DNA from: Parolsenella sp958406235
GTDB taxonomy: Bacteria > Actinomycetota > Coriobacteriia > Coriobacteriales > Atopobiaceae
NCBI RefSeq assembly: GCF_039062465.1
Contig: NZ_JBCLNF010000001.1
Coordinates: 248,001 to 312,000, forward strand
Reading direction: 5' to 3'
Length of the DNA stretch: 64,000 bases
Part shown: one piece after another, positions 51,660 to 59,237 of the stretch
Layout: the number at the start of each line of letters is the position of its first letter
Position numbering within the stretch: position 1 is the stretch's first letter
Made by a program: the position numbers and the translations under genes
Notes under the pieces: model-generated
Databases searched by the model: none
Seen by the model: the letters and a program-made list of their open reading frames with translations, nothing else
Told to the model about the DNA's origin: nothing

Positions 51660-52463
51660 GTGAGTTACATGCTCGTTGAGATTCGGGGAGCGGGGGATAT
51701 CGCTACCGGCATCGCGCTTCGCCTGAGGCGCGCCGGGTGCAAGGTCGTCATGTGCGACATCGCGGTTCCCACGTCCATCCGCCGTACCGTCTGCTTTTCT
51801 GAGGCCATCCGCCTTGGCTCATGTGAGGTTGAGGGCGTTTGCGCTCGTCTTGCCAGCTCCTGCGCGGAGGCTCGTTCAATCGTCGTCAACGGTGACGTCG
51901 CGGTTCTCGTCGATCCTGAGGGTGAGAGCATTTCGGAGTTGAAGCCGCAGGTTGTTGTCGATGCCATCCTCGCCAAGAAGAACCTTGGCACAAAGCGCTC
52001 CATGGCTCCGTATGTTATTGGCGTTGGCCCGGGCTTTTATGCAGGCAAGGATTGCGATGCAGTCGTCGAGACCAATCGAGGGCATTTCCTCGGCCAGGTC
52101 ATCTGGGATGGTTCAGCTGCCCCCAACACCGGTATCCCTGGCGTCATCGCTGGTCATTCTGCGGACCGCGTGCTGCGCGCTCCCGCAGACGGCGTCTTTG
52201 AGCCGGTCCTCCAGATTGGCGACGTCGTGCGCGCCGGCCAGGTTGCCGCAACCGTGTCCGGCGTTCCCATGACTTGCACTATCAACGGTGTCCTGCGTGG
52301 CCTTCTCCAGGAGGGCGTTGAGGTGACGGCGGGCATGAAGTCCGGCGACATCGACCCGCGTTGTGAGCGCTCGCACTGCTTCTCCTCGTCTGACAAGGCC
52401 CGCGCCGTTGGTGGGGGCGTGCTCGAGGCGATTTGCATGCTCACCTCGAGGTTGGAGGGTTAG
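51660..52463 (+). CDS. yqeB: Selenium-dependent molybdenum hydroxylase maturation protein YqeB
   Basis: A 267-residue EF2563/YqeB-family protein. It begins VEIRGAGDIATGIALRLRRAGCKVVMCDI, a Rossmann-like loop, and has VIGVGPGFYAGKDCDAVVETNRGHFLG and a C-terminal VGGGVLEAI. The family is specific to SDMH clusters and thought to act in installing selenium on the cofactor. GTG 51660 has GGGGAA close by; ATG 51669 is an alternative. It ends 2 bp before the xdhC start. Confidence 0.92.
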   Translation: MSYMLVEIRGAGDIATGIALRLRRAGCKVVMCDIAVPTSIRRTVCFSEAIRLGSCEVEGVCARLASSCAEARSIVVNGDVAVLVDPEGESISELKPQVVVDAILAKKNLGTKRSMAPYVIGVGPGFYAGKDCDAVVETNRGHFLGQVIWDGSAAPNTGIPGVIAGHSADRVLRAPADGVFEPVLQIGDVVRAGQVAATVSGVPMTCTINGVLRGLLQEGVEVTAGMKSGDIDPRCERSHCFSSSDKARAVGGGVLEAICMLTSRLEG

Positions 52464-52465
52464 GG

Positions 52466-53437
52466 ATGGAAGGCATCTCTCTTCTCCGCCGCGAACTTGC
52501 GGAGCTTGAGGCCGGAAGGCCCGTTGCCGAGGCCGTCGTGCTATCTACTGCGGGGTCGGCCGCCCGCGCCGCCGGCGCCCGGATGGTGCTTCTCGAGGAC
52601 GGTTCCTTTCTGGGGACGGTTGGCGGTGGCTCTCCCGAGCTCGAAAGCCAGAGGCTCTGCCACGACGTGCTTTCTGGCAAGCCCGCCCTGCGAATGAACT
52701 TCAAGCGAGGTGTGGTTGATATCGCCTGCGGGGGCTCTCAGCTCATCGGCATTCGCCGTCTATCGTCTCGCGACATCCCAGCGCTTGAGGCCGCTATCGA
52801 GTCCGCCGACGCGGGGACACCGGTCGAGCTTGTCGTTGATTGGTCCGCCTCCGTCCCCGTCGCTGCCGTTGGGGGGTCCGCAGGGGCTGATTCGACCCCG
52901 CGGGTGGAGGGCGACCGCTATCTCGAGCCCGTGGTGTGCGCTCCCCGTTGCGTCATCTTTGGCGGGGGACACGTCGGCAGGGCGCTCGTGCCGGCACTCG
53001 CCGCGATCGATTTCGACGTCGTGGTTGTTGACGACCGTCCGGAGGTGGCACGCGTCGAGAACTTTCCGGCCGCCTCGAGCGTCATCCTCGGCGATTTCAA
53101 GGATATTTCTGCGAGCGTCACGGTTGGTGATCGCGATTACGTCGTTGTCATGACTCATGGGCACGCGGCTGACGAAGACGTCGTCTCACAAGTAGTCGAG
53201 GCCCATCCGCTTTATCTCGGCTGCATGGGTAGCAGGAACAAGAGACGAGTCCTCGAAGGCGTGCTCACCTCGCGTGGCGTCTCTGCGGATGAGGTCGCTG
53301 CCGTCGATCTTCCCATTGGCCTGCCTATTGGTGCTGTGACTCCCGCGGAAATTGCGGTTTCAATTGCCGCAAAGATGATCGAAGTCCGTTCGGGCCATCG
53401 TGTTTCTCGGGCGATAGGCTGCCCCAGCTACCTGTAA
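52466..53437 (+). CDS. xdhC: XdhC/CoxI-family Mo-cofactor sulfuration/selenation chaperone
   Basis: A 323-residue two-domain protein. The N-terminal XdhC/CoxI domain has LLEDGSFLGTVGGGSPE. The C-terminal Rossmann domain has CVIFGGGHVGRALVPALAAIDFDVVVVDDRPEVA, MTHGHAADEDVV and YLGCMGSRNKRR. Family members bind Mo-pterin and hand the sulfurated (here probably selenated) form to the hydroxylase. It follows yqeB closely with TTGGAGGG before ATG 52466. Confidence 0.93.
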   Translation: MEGISLLRRELAELEAGRPVAEAVVLSTAGSAARAAGARMVLLEDGSFLGTVGGGSPELESQRLCHDVLSGKPALRMNFKRGVVDIACGGSQLIGIRRLSSRDIPALEAAIESADAGTPVELVVDWSASVPVAAVGGSAGADSTPRVEGDRYLEPVVCAPRCVIFGGGHVGRALVPALAAIDFDVVVVDDRPEVARVENFPAASSVILGDFKDISASVTVGDRDYVVVMTHGHAADEDVVSQVVEAHPLYLGCMGSRNKRRVLEGVLTSRGVSADEVAAVDLPIGLPIGAVTPAEIAVSIAAKMIEVRSGHRVSRAIGCPSYL

Positions 53438-53487
53438 GAAGGGTCTCATTGCACGACAACCGTAGCGTCGTGCGTAAACATGGCGAC

Positions 53488-53511
53488 CGTTGTGTATTTC
53501 GCAAAACAACG
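53488..53511. promoter_or_regulatory. Candidate palindromic operator before modA
   Basis: CGTTGT (53488-53493) and ACAACG (53506-53511) are separated by 12 bp whose centre (TATTTCGCAAA) closely matches the centre of the site at 45361-45383. CGTAAACAT (53472-53480) lies just upstream, as it lies just downstream of the other site. A separate hairpin, GCACGAC/GTCGTGC, is at 53451-53473. No ModE-type box is visible. Confidence 0.5.
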
Positions 53512-53559
53512 AATCGCATAGATTGCCCACGGAACGCACGGCTGAAAGGAAAGGCCTTC

Positions 53560-54420
53560 ATGAAATCCATCACTCGCAAGCAGGCAATCGCTTCCATCGG
53601 GGCGGGTGCCGCTGCCGTCGCTGGCCTCGGGCTCGCCGGATGTGGCAGCTCTGGCCCCGCCGCGACGTCGTCCGCTGCGTCTGACGAGAAGCTCATCGTC
53701 TTTGCCGCGGCAAGCATGACCGAGAGCCTCACCAAGGCGACTGAGTCCTTCACGAAGGACGCTGGCACCGAGGTTAGCTTCAATTTCGATTCCTCCGGTA
53801 CCCTGAAGACCCAGATTCAGGAAGGTGCCGAGTGCGACGTCTTCATCTCCGCCGGACAAAAGCAGATGAACCAGCTCGACGCCACCGCAGACCCCGAGGT
53901 CAACACCGAGGGCCTCGATCTTATCGAGTCCGACACGCGCTTCAACATCCTCCAGAACGAGGTCACGCTCGTTGTCCCCGAAGGCAATCCCAAGGGCATC
54001 CAGAACTTCGAGGACCTCGCTGAGCACCTCACGGCTGGCGACGTCAAGCTCGCCATGGGTAACTCCGATGTTCCCGTTGGACAGTACACCCAGAAAATTT
54101 TGAAGTACTTCAACCTCAACGAGGACGAACTCGCGGATTCTGGCGTGATCACCTATGGCACCAACGTCAAGGAGGTCACGACCCAGGTATCCGAGGCGGC
54201 TGTCGACTGTGGCGTCATTTATCGTACCGATGCGGTGTCAGCAGGCCTCGCGGTCGTCGATTGCGCTACCAAGGATATGTGCGGCGAGGTCGTCTATCCG
54301 ATCGCCATCGTCAAGGGCACGAAGCGCGAGGACGCCGCCAAGTCCTATCTCGAGTTCCTCAAGGGCTCCGAGGCCTCCGCTTGCTTCGAGGAGGTCGGCT
54401 TCAAGCCGCTGTCCGCGTAA
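53560..54420 (+). CDS. modA: Molybdate ABC transporter substrate-binding lipoprotein
   Basis: A 286-residue lipoprotein with lipobox GLAGC, then a ModA/WtpA-type domain starting EKLIVFAAASMTESLTKATESF. FNFDSSGTLKTQIQEGAECDVFISAG and DVPVGQYTQKILKYF contain the oxyanion-binding residues. It captures molybdate (or tungstate) outside the membrane. GAAAGGAAAGG precedes ATG 53560. It starts the modABC-moaAC block, which is separated from xdhC by a 122-bp region with the palindrome. Confidence 0.95.
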   Translation: MKSITRKQAIASIGAGAAAVAGLGLAGCGSSGPAATSSAASDEKLIVFAAASMTESLTKATESFTKDAGTEVSFNFDSSGTLKTQIQEGAECDVFISAGQKQMNQLDATADPEVNTEGLDLIESDTRFNILQNEVTLVVPEGNPKGIQNFEDLAEHLTAGDVKLAMGNSDVPVGQYTQKILKYFNLNEDELADSGVITYGTNVKEVTTQVSEAAVDCGVIYRTDAVSAGLAVVDCATKDMCGEVVYPIAIVKGTKREDAAKSYLEFLKGSEASACFEEVGFKPLSA

Positions 54421-54440
54421 TTGTCGATAGGATCTGAGCC

Positions 54441-55115
54441 ATGGATTGGTACCCGCTCATAAACTCGCTGCGCATCGCTGCTGTCTCGACGGTGGCCGTG
54501 TTCTTCCTGGGGCTCGGTGCGGCGTGCGTGATCGCGAAGCTTCCCAGAACGGTGAGGGCCCTGCTCGATGTGGTGCTCACGCTGCCGCTCGTCTTGCCGC
54601 CGACCGTCGTCGGGTACCTGCTCCTGCTTGTTCTTGGACCCAGGCGTCCCATCGGCGCCTGGGTACTCGAGGTCTTTGGGGTTCGTCTCACCATGACGTG
54701 GTACAGCGCGATCTTCGCGTGCGTTGTCGTCGCCTTTCCCCTTATGTATCGAACGGCTCGCGGAGCTTTCGAGGCCTATGACAAGACCTTGACTCACGCC
54801 GCGCTTACCCTCGGCAAGAGCCGCACGTGGGCGTTCTGGCGGGTCCAGGTTCCCGGTTGCGCCCAGGGCATTCTTGCGGGGGCGGTTCTCGCGTTCGCCC
54901 GCGCCCTCGGAGAGTACGGGGCCACGGCTATGGTCGCGGGATATACGCCCGGTCAGACCGCAACGGTCTCCACGACCGTCTATCAGCTATGGCGCACGGG
55001 CGATGACGCACTCGCGTTTCGATGGGTGCTCGTCAACATCGCCATATCGGCCGTTGTCCTTCTCGCCATGAACTGGCTTGAGGGTAGGGCCCGCACGCAG
55101 GGGAGGCGGGCATGA
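54441..55115 (+). CDS. modB: Molybdate ABC transporter permease
   Basis: A 224-residue inner-membrane permease with five to six helices and the EAA-type loop HAALTLGKSRTWAFWRVQVPGCAQGILAGAVLAFARALGEYGA, typical of ModB. It starts 20 bp after modA and overlaps modC by 4 nt. Confidence 0.95.
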   Translation: MDWYPLINSLRIAAVSTVAVFFLGLGAACVIAKLPRTVRALLDVVLTLPLVLPPTVVGYLLLLVLGPRRPIGAWVLEVFGVRLTMTWYSAIFACVVVAFPLMYRTARGAFEAYDKTLTHAALTLGKSRTWAFWRVQVPGCAQGILAGAVLAFARALGEYGATAMVAGYTPGQTATVSTTVYQLWRTGDDALAFRWVLVNIAISAVVLLAMNWLEGRARTQGRRA

Positions 55116-56239
55116 GCCTTTCCGTTGACATCACAAAACGCCTTGGCGACTTCGTCCTCGACGTGTCCTTCAACGCGGATGACCCGAGCGAGACGCTTGC
55201 GATTCTCGGTGCGTCCGGCTGCGGCAAGAGCATGACCCTCAAGTGCATCGCCGGCATCGAGCACCCTGACAGGGGTCGTATCGTATTGAACGATCACGTG
55301 CTGTTTGACTCGGAAGCGCGCGTTGACGTGCCGGTGCAGGATAGGCGCGTGGGCTATCTCTTTCAGAACTACGCGCTGTTCCCGACGATGACGGTTCTCG
55401 ACAATGTCATGGCGGGCGCGCGAGGAGGATCTCGCAACGAGCGCCGCGAGAGGGCTTTGGAGCAGATTCGAGCCTTCCGCTTGGAGGGCCTCGAGGAGTC
55501 GCGTCCGGCCGAGCTGTCTGGAGGCCAGCAGCAGCGTTGCGCCCTCGCGCGCATCATGGCGAACGATCCGGAGCTCCTCCTTCTCGACGAACCCTTCAGC
55601 GCGCTCGACGGTTATCTGCGCTGGCAGCTCGAGCTCGAGCTCACAGACACGCTTCGCGCGTTTCCCGGGGGCGTGGTGTTCGTCACGCACAGCCGCGACG
55701 AGGTGTATCGCATGAGCCAGCGCGTTTGCGTGCTCGACCATGGCAAGAGTGGTCGCACGGTGCCCACCCGTGAGCTGTTCGATACCCCGGCGACTCTGTC
55801 GGAGGCCCTCATCAGTGGTTGCAAGAACGTGAGTGCGGCGTCGCCGGTGGGAGAGACTTCCCTTGCCTGCGCGGATTGGGGCGTGACCCTTGATTGCGCG
55901 CGTCCGGTCGAGGGCTGCGACCACGTTGGCCTCCGCGCGCACTTCCTAAGGGTCGTCGAGGCGGATGGTCGAGCCGTGGATACCCTTGGTGACGCGCCCA
56001 CGGGGTTTGGGAGTGTGGCCGCGCCAAGTCGCGGTGAGCTCGACAAGACCGACAACCTCATCCCCTGCGAGGTAGCGCGCGTTATCGACAACGTCTTCTC
56101 GACCATCGTCATGTGCTCAACTCCTGGCGGCGGGATGCTCCGCGTCGAGCTCGAGAAGGCGGCGTGGGCCGCGCTCGAAGACCCTTCACGCGTTACGCTT
56201 GAGGTCGCCCCGTCTGACGTCATGTGCTTGGAGGCGTAG
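55112..56239 (+). CDS. modC: Molybdate ABC transporter ATP-binding protein
   Basis: A 375-residue ATPase energising molybdate uptake. Walker A is GASGCGKSMT (33-42), the Q-loop is LFQNYALFP, the signature LSGGQQQR and Walker B LLLLDEPFSALD. The C-terminal part (about 235-375) is a TOBE/MopI-like regulatory domain that may bind molybdate. It overlaps modB by 4 nt and is 5 bp from moaA. Confidence 0.93.
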   Translation: MSLSVDITKRLGDFVLDVSFNADDPSETLAILGASGCGKSMTLKCIAGIEHPDRGRIVLNDHVLFDSEARVDVPVQDRRVGYLFQNYALFPTMTVLDNVMAGARGGSRNERRERALEQIRAFRLEGLEESRPAELSGGQQQRCALARIMANDPELLLLDEPFSALDGYLRWQLELELTDTLRAFPGGVVFVTHSRDEVYRMSQRVCVLDHGKSGRTVPTRELFDTPATLSEALISGCKNVSAASPVGETSLACADWGVTLDCARPVEGCDHVGLRAHFLRVVEADGRAVDTLGDAPTGFGSVAAPSRGELDKTDNLIPCEVARVIDNVFSTIVMCSTPGGGMLRVELEKAAWAALEDPSRVTLEVAPSDVMCLEA

Positions 56240-56244
56240 GGAAC

Positions 56245-57195
56245 GTGCAGGACACCTTCGGAAGAACCATTAGCTACATGAGGCTATCCGTCACGGACAA
56301 GTGCAATTGCCGATGCATCTACTGCATGCCCCGCGAGGGCGTTGCCCATCACACTCATGGAGAGATCCTCTCGTTCGAGGAAATGGCGGAGATCGTCCGT
56401 GCCGCGTCAAGGCTTGGCGTCCGCAAGGTTCGCGTTACGGGCGGAGAGCCGCTGGTGAGGCGGGGAATCGTGGACCTTGTCGCTATGCTCTCCCACATAG
56501 AGGGCATTGACGAGGTCGACATGACGACGAACGGAACCTTGCTCGCGCCTCTCGCGAGCGACCTCCGCACCGCCGGGCTAACTCGCCTTAACATCTCGCT
56601 CGACACGCTTCGTCCCGATCGCTACCGGGAGATTTCACGCGTCGGCGAGCTTTCAGACGCTCTGGACGGACTGCACGCCGCAAGGCTGGCCGGTTTCCCT
56701 CCGCCAAAGATAAACTGTGTGCTCATGGGCGGAGTGAACGACGATGAGGCGGCGGACTTCGTTGACATTGCACGAAGGGAGCCCGTTGAGGTTCGCTTTA
56801 TCGAGCTCATGCCCATGGGAGAGTGCGCCCGCTGGCCGAAGGAGCGCTTCGTTTCCGGCGACGTCGTCCTCGAAGCGGTGCCCGAGCTCGAACGTGTTGG
56901 CGAGGGTGGTGTGGCGGAGCTCTACTCTGCACCGGGGTTTCTCGGGCGTGTCGGGCTCATTCGCGCCGTCAGCCACGGGTTCTGCTCGGGATGCGACCGG
57001 GTACGCGTCACGGCGGACGGTAGGCTCAAACCCTGTCTTCACTCCGCCGCCGAAGTGCCTCTTCGCGGCTTGCATGGTTTGGAGCTCGAACGCGCCATCG
57101 CCCGTGGCATCGAGGCCAAGCCGGCTCATCACAACCTCGTCCCTGGTCTTCGCTCGAGCGAGACACCGAGGGACATGTTCGAGATAGGGGGCTAG
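56245..57195 (+). CDS. moaA: GTP 3',8-cyclase
   Basis: A 316-residue radical SAM enzyme performing the first step of molybdopterin synthesis. The N-terminal cluster uses Cys20, Cys24 and Cys27 (DKCNCRCIYC). The C-terminal cluster uses CSGCDRVRVTADGRLKPC. The GG end (EIGG) needed for activity is present. GTG 56245 with nearby GGAGGC/AGGGAA is the start. It works with MoaC, the next gene, to make cyclic pyranopterin monophosphate. Confidence 0.97.
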   Translation: MQDTFGRTISYMRLSVTDKCNCRCIYCMPREGVAHHTHGEILSFEEMAEIVRAASRLGVRKVRVTGGEPLVRRGIVDLVAMLSHIEGIDEVDMTTNGTLLAPLASDLRTAGLTRLNISLDTLRPDRYREISRVGELSDALDGLHAARLAGFPPPKINCVLMGGVNDDEAADFVDIARREPVEVRFIELMPMGECARWPKERFVSGDVVLEAVPELERVGEGGVAELYSAPGFLGRVGLIRAVSHGFCSGCDRVRVTADGRLKPCLHSAAEVPLRGLHGLELERAIARGIEAKPAHHNLVPGLRSSETPRDMFEIGG

Positions 57196-57196
57196 G

Positions 57197-57706
57197 GTGG
57201 AGGATTTCCAGACCACTACGGCAAGCATTCGCGATGCCGAGTTCACGCACGTAAACGAGCAGGGCCGAGCCCGCATGGTCGACGTTGGCGACAAGCCTGT
57301 GACGTCTCGGGTCGCGCGCGCCGCCGCGAAGGTGCTTATGGCCCCGAGTACGCTCGAGCTCGTGCGGACCGGTGGCACGCGCAAGGGTGACGTCCTCGCT
57401 GTCGCCCAGGTAGCCGGCATTATGGCTGCAAAGCGCACGTGGGAGATTATCCCGATGTGCCACCAGATTCCGCTATCCGGCGTGGATATCAACTTCGCGC
57501 TTGAGAACGACGGGATCTCAATCGAGGCCACGGCTCGCTGCAAGGGGGAGACGGGCGTGGAGATGGAGGCGCTTACCGCGGCTTCCGTGGCCGCGCTGAC
57601 CATCTACGACATGTGCAAATCGCATCAGCGTGATATGGAGATCACGGCTGTTCGCCTTATGGAGAAGACTGGGGGCCGTAGCGGCCATTTTGTGAGGGGA
57701 GAGTAA
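57197..57706 (+). CDS. moaC: Cyclic pyranopterin monophosphate synthase
   Basis: A 169-residue MoaC protein. FTHVNEQGRARMVDVGDKPVTSRVA, the catalytic MCHQIPLSGVDI and EMEALTAASVAALTIYDMCK are its hallmark sequences. It starts 1 bp after moaA (GTG 57197). No moaD, moaE or moeB is in the window, so molybdopterin synthase must be encoded elsewhere. Confidence 0.97.
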   Translation: MEDFQTTTASIRDAEFTHVNEQGRARMVDVGDKPVTSRVARAAAKVLMAPSTLELVRTGGTRKGDVLAVAQVAGIMAAKRTWEIIPMCHQIPLSGVDINFALENDGISIEATARCKGETGVEMEALTAASVAALTIYDMCKSHQRDMEITAVRLMEKTGGRSGHFVRGE

Positions 57707-57707
57707 C

Positions 57708-58181
57708 GTGGGAGAGTTCGTCGTTTCGCCCGGTTCCCTTGCGGGTGAGGTCATTGCCGTCTGCACGAGCGCCGAGAAGGGCGTTCGCAAGCAGTCTGTT
57801 GATTCCATTCAGCTTGAGGTGGGCACTGGCGTCGTCGGCGACGCGCATTCTGGAGCCTGGCACCGTCAGGTGAGCTTGCTGCCGGATGAGGCTGTTGATG
57901 AGCTGCGCCAGGTTCTGCCCAATCTCAAGGCGGGCGACTTCGCGGAGAACATCCTCACGCGCGGCCTCGACCTCAAGTCGCTTCCCGTGGGTACGGTCAT
58001 CTCCGTCGGGGAGACGCTGCTCGCCGTGACGCAAATCGGCAAGAAATGCCATAACGACTGCGAGATCAAGCGCCTGGTGGGAAAGTGCGCCATGCCGAGC
58101 GAGGGCATCTTTACCGTTGTCATTCGAGGGGGAGAGGTTCGCCCCGGCGATGAGGTGCACGTCATGGAGGTGAGTCGCTAA
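57708..58181 (+). CDS. MOSC domain protein
   Basis: A 157-residue MOSC protein. The fold is used in transfer of sulfur (or here perhaps selenium) to Mo cofactor. VVGDAHSGAWHRQVSLLPDEAVDEL, DFAENILTRGLDL and the conserved KKCHNDCEIKRLVGKCAMPSEGIF with three Cys are visible. GTG 57708 starts 1 bp after moaC, and the stop overlaps the next ATG by 1 nt. Similar small MOSC proteins sit beside MoaC and MogA in SDMH clusters. Confidence 0.9.
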   Translation: MGEFVVSPGSLAGEVIAVCTSAEKGVRKQSVDSIQLEVGTGVVGDAHSGAWHRQVSLLPDEAVDELRQVLPNLKAGDFAENILTRGLDLKSLPVGTVISVGETLLAVTQIGKKCHNDCEIKRLVGKCAMPSEGIFTVVIRGGEVRPGDEVHVMEVSR

Positions 58182-59215
58182 TGAGGGAACTTCCCGTTCA
58201 GCAGGCCGTGGGACACGTGCTCTGTCATGACATGACCCAGATCATTCCTGGTGAATTCAAGGGAGCTCGTTTCCGTAAGGGCCACGTCGTGGCTCCGGAG
58301 GACGTCGACGTGCTGCTCTCGATGGGTAAGCGCAGCGTCTATGTGCTCGAGCTCGAGCCGGGCATGCTCCACGAGGATGACGCCGCCATCCGCCTCTGCG
58401 AGATCATGGAGGGTGATGGTTGCGTCCGCTCGCCCGAGATCCGCGAGGGCAAAATCGAGCTGCGCGCCGCCTATGACGGGTGCTTCCGCGTGCGCAGCAG
58501 TGCGCTTGCCGCCGTTAACTCGGTGACGCAGGTCATGGTAGCCACGCGCGCCGGTAACACGGCGGTTCATGCGGGTGATAAGCTCGCGGGAATGCGCGTC
58601 ATTCCGCTTGTGATCGAGGAGTCAAAGCTTGAGGAGGCCCGCCGCGCGGCTGACGCTTGCGCTGGCGAGGGGCCCGTCTGCGAGGTTCTGCCTTACAAGC
58701 TCCGCCGCGTTGGCATCGTCACCACGGGCAGCGAGGTTGCCGCGGGTCTTATCGAGGACTCCTTCACTCCCGTCGTCAAGGGCAAGCTCGCCGAGTACGG
58801 CATGGAGTGCGTTGCCCACGAGATGCCCGGTGACGATGTCGAGGATATCGTTGCCGCGATCAGGCGCGTGCGCGCGGCGGGCGTTGACCTCGTTGTCTGC
58901 ACCGGCGGCATGAGCGTCGACCCCGACGACAACACCCCTGGCGCCATCCAGGAGAGCGGCGCCGAGATGGTGACCTATGGCGCGCCCGTGCTTCCGGGTG
59001 CCATGGTCTTCGTGGGATACTATGACGATGGCACCCCCGTGCTCGGTCTTCCTGGCTGCGTGATGTTCGCGCGAGCCACGATTCTCGACCTCATTATGCC
59101 TCGCATCGCGGCGGGCGTTCGCCTGACGCGTGCGGATATCGTCGCCTATGCAGAGGGCGGCCTCTGTCTCGGCTGCGAGGAGTGTCACTACCCAATCTGT
59201 CCCTTCGGCAAGTAG
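58181..59215 (+). CDS. Molybdopterin-binding protein (MoeA/CinA-like) with Cys-rich C terminus
   Basis: A 344-residue protein. The C-terminal half has the MoCF_biosynth pattern (RVGIVTTGSEVAAGLIEDSF, VCTGGMSVDPDDNTPGAIQ, LPGCVMFARATILDLI) shared by MoeA and MogA. The N-terminal half lacks the usual MoeA domains I and II, so it is a shortened MoeA-type protein, found in SDMH clusters. The last residues, GLCLGCEECHYPICPFGK, hold four cysteines in a CxxCxxCxxxxC-type arrangement that may bind metal or Se. ATG 58181 overlaps the MOSC stop. Confidence 0.88.
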   Translation: MRELPVQQAVGHVLCHDMTQIIPGEFKGARFRKGHVVAPEDVDVLLSMGKRSVYVLELEPGMLHEDDAAIRLCEIMEGDGCVRSPEIREGKIELRAAYDGCFRVRSSALAAVNSVTQVMVATRAGNTAVHAGDKLAGMRVIPLVIEESKLEEARRAADACAGEGPVCEVLPYKLRRVGIVTTGSEVAAGLIEDSFTPVVKGKLAEYGMECVAHEMPGDDVEDIVAAIRRVRAAGVDLVVCTGGMSVDPDDNTPGAIQESGAEMVTYGAPVLPGAMVFVGYYDDGTPVLGLPGCVMFARATILDLIMPRIAAGVRLTRADIVAYAEGGLCLGCEECHYPICPFGK

Positions 59216-59237
59216 GCTTTGGCTAGTAGGAGTGCGC

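Noticed and set aside
56180..56244. Molybdenum-cofactor riboswitch before moaA
   Set aside because: moaA starts 5 bp after modC, leaving no room for the element, and no such structure is visible before the hydroxylase operon either.
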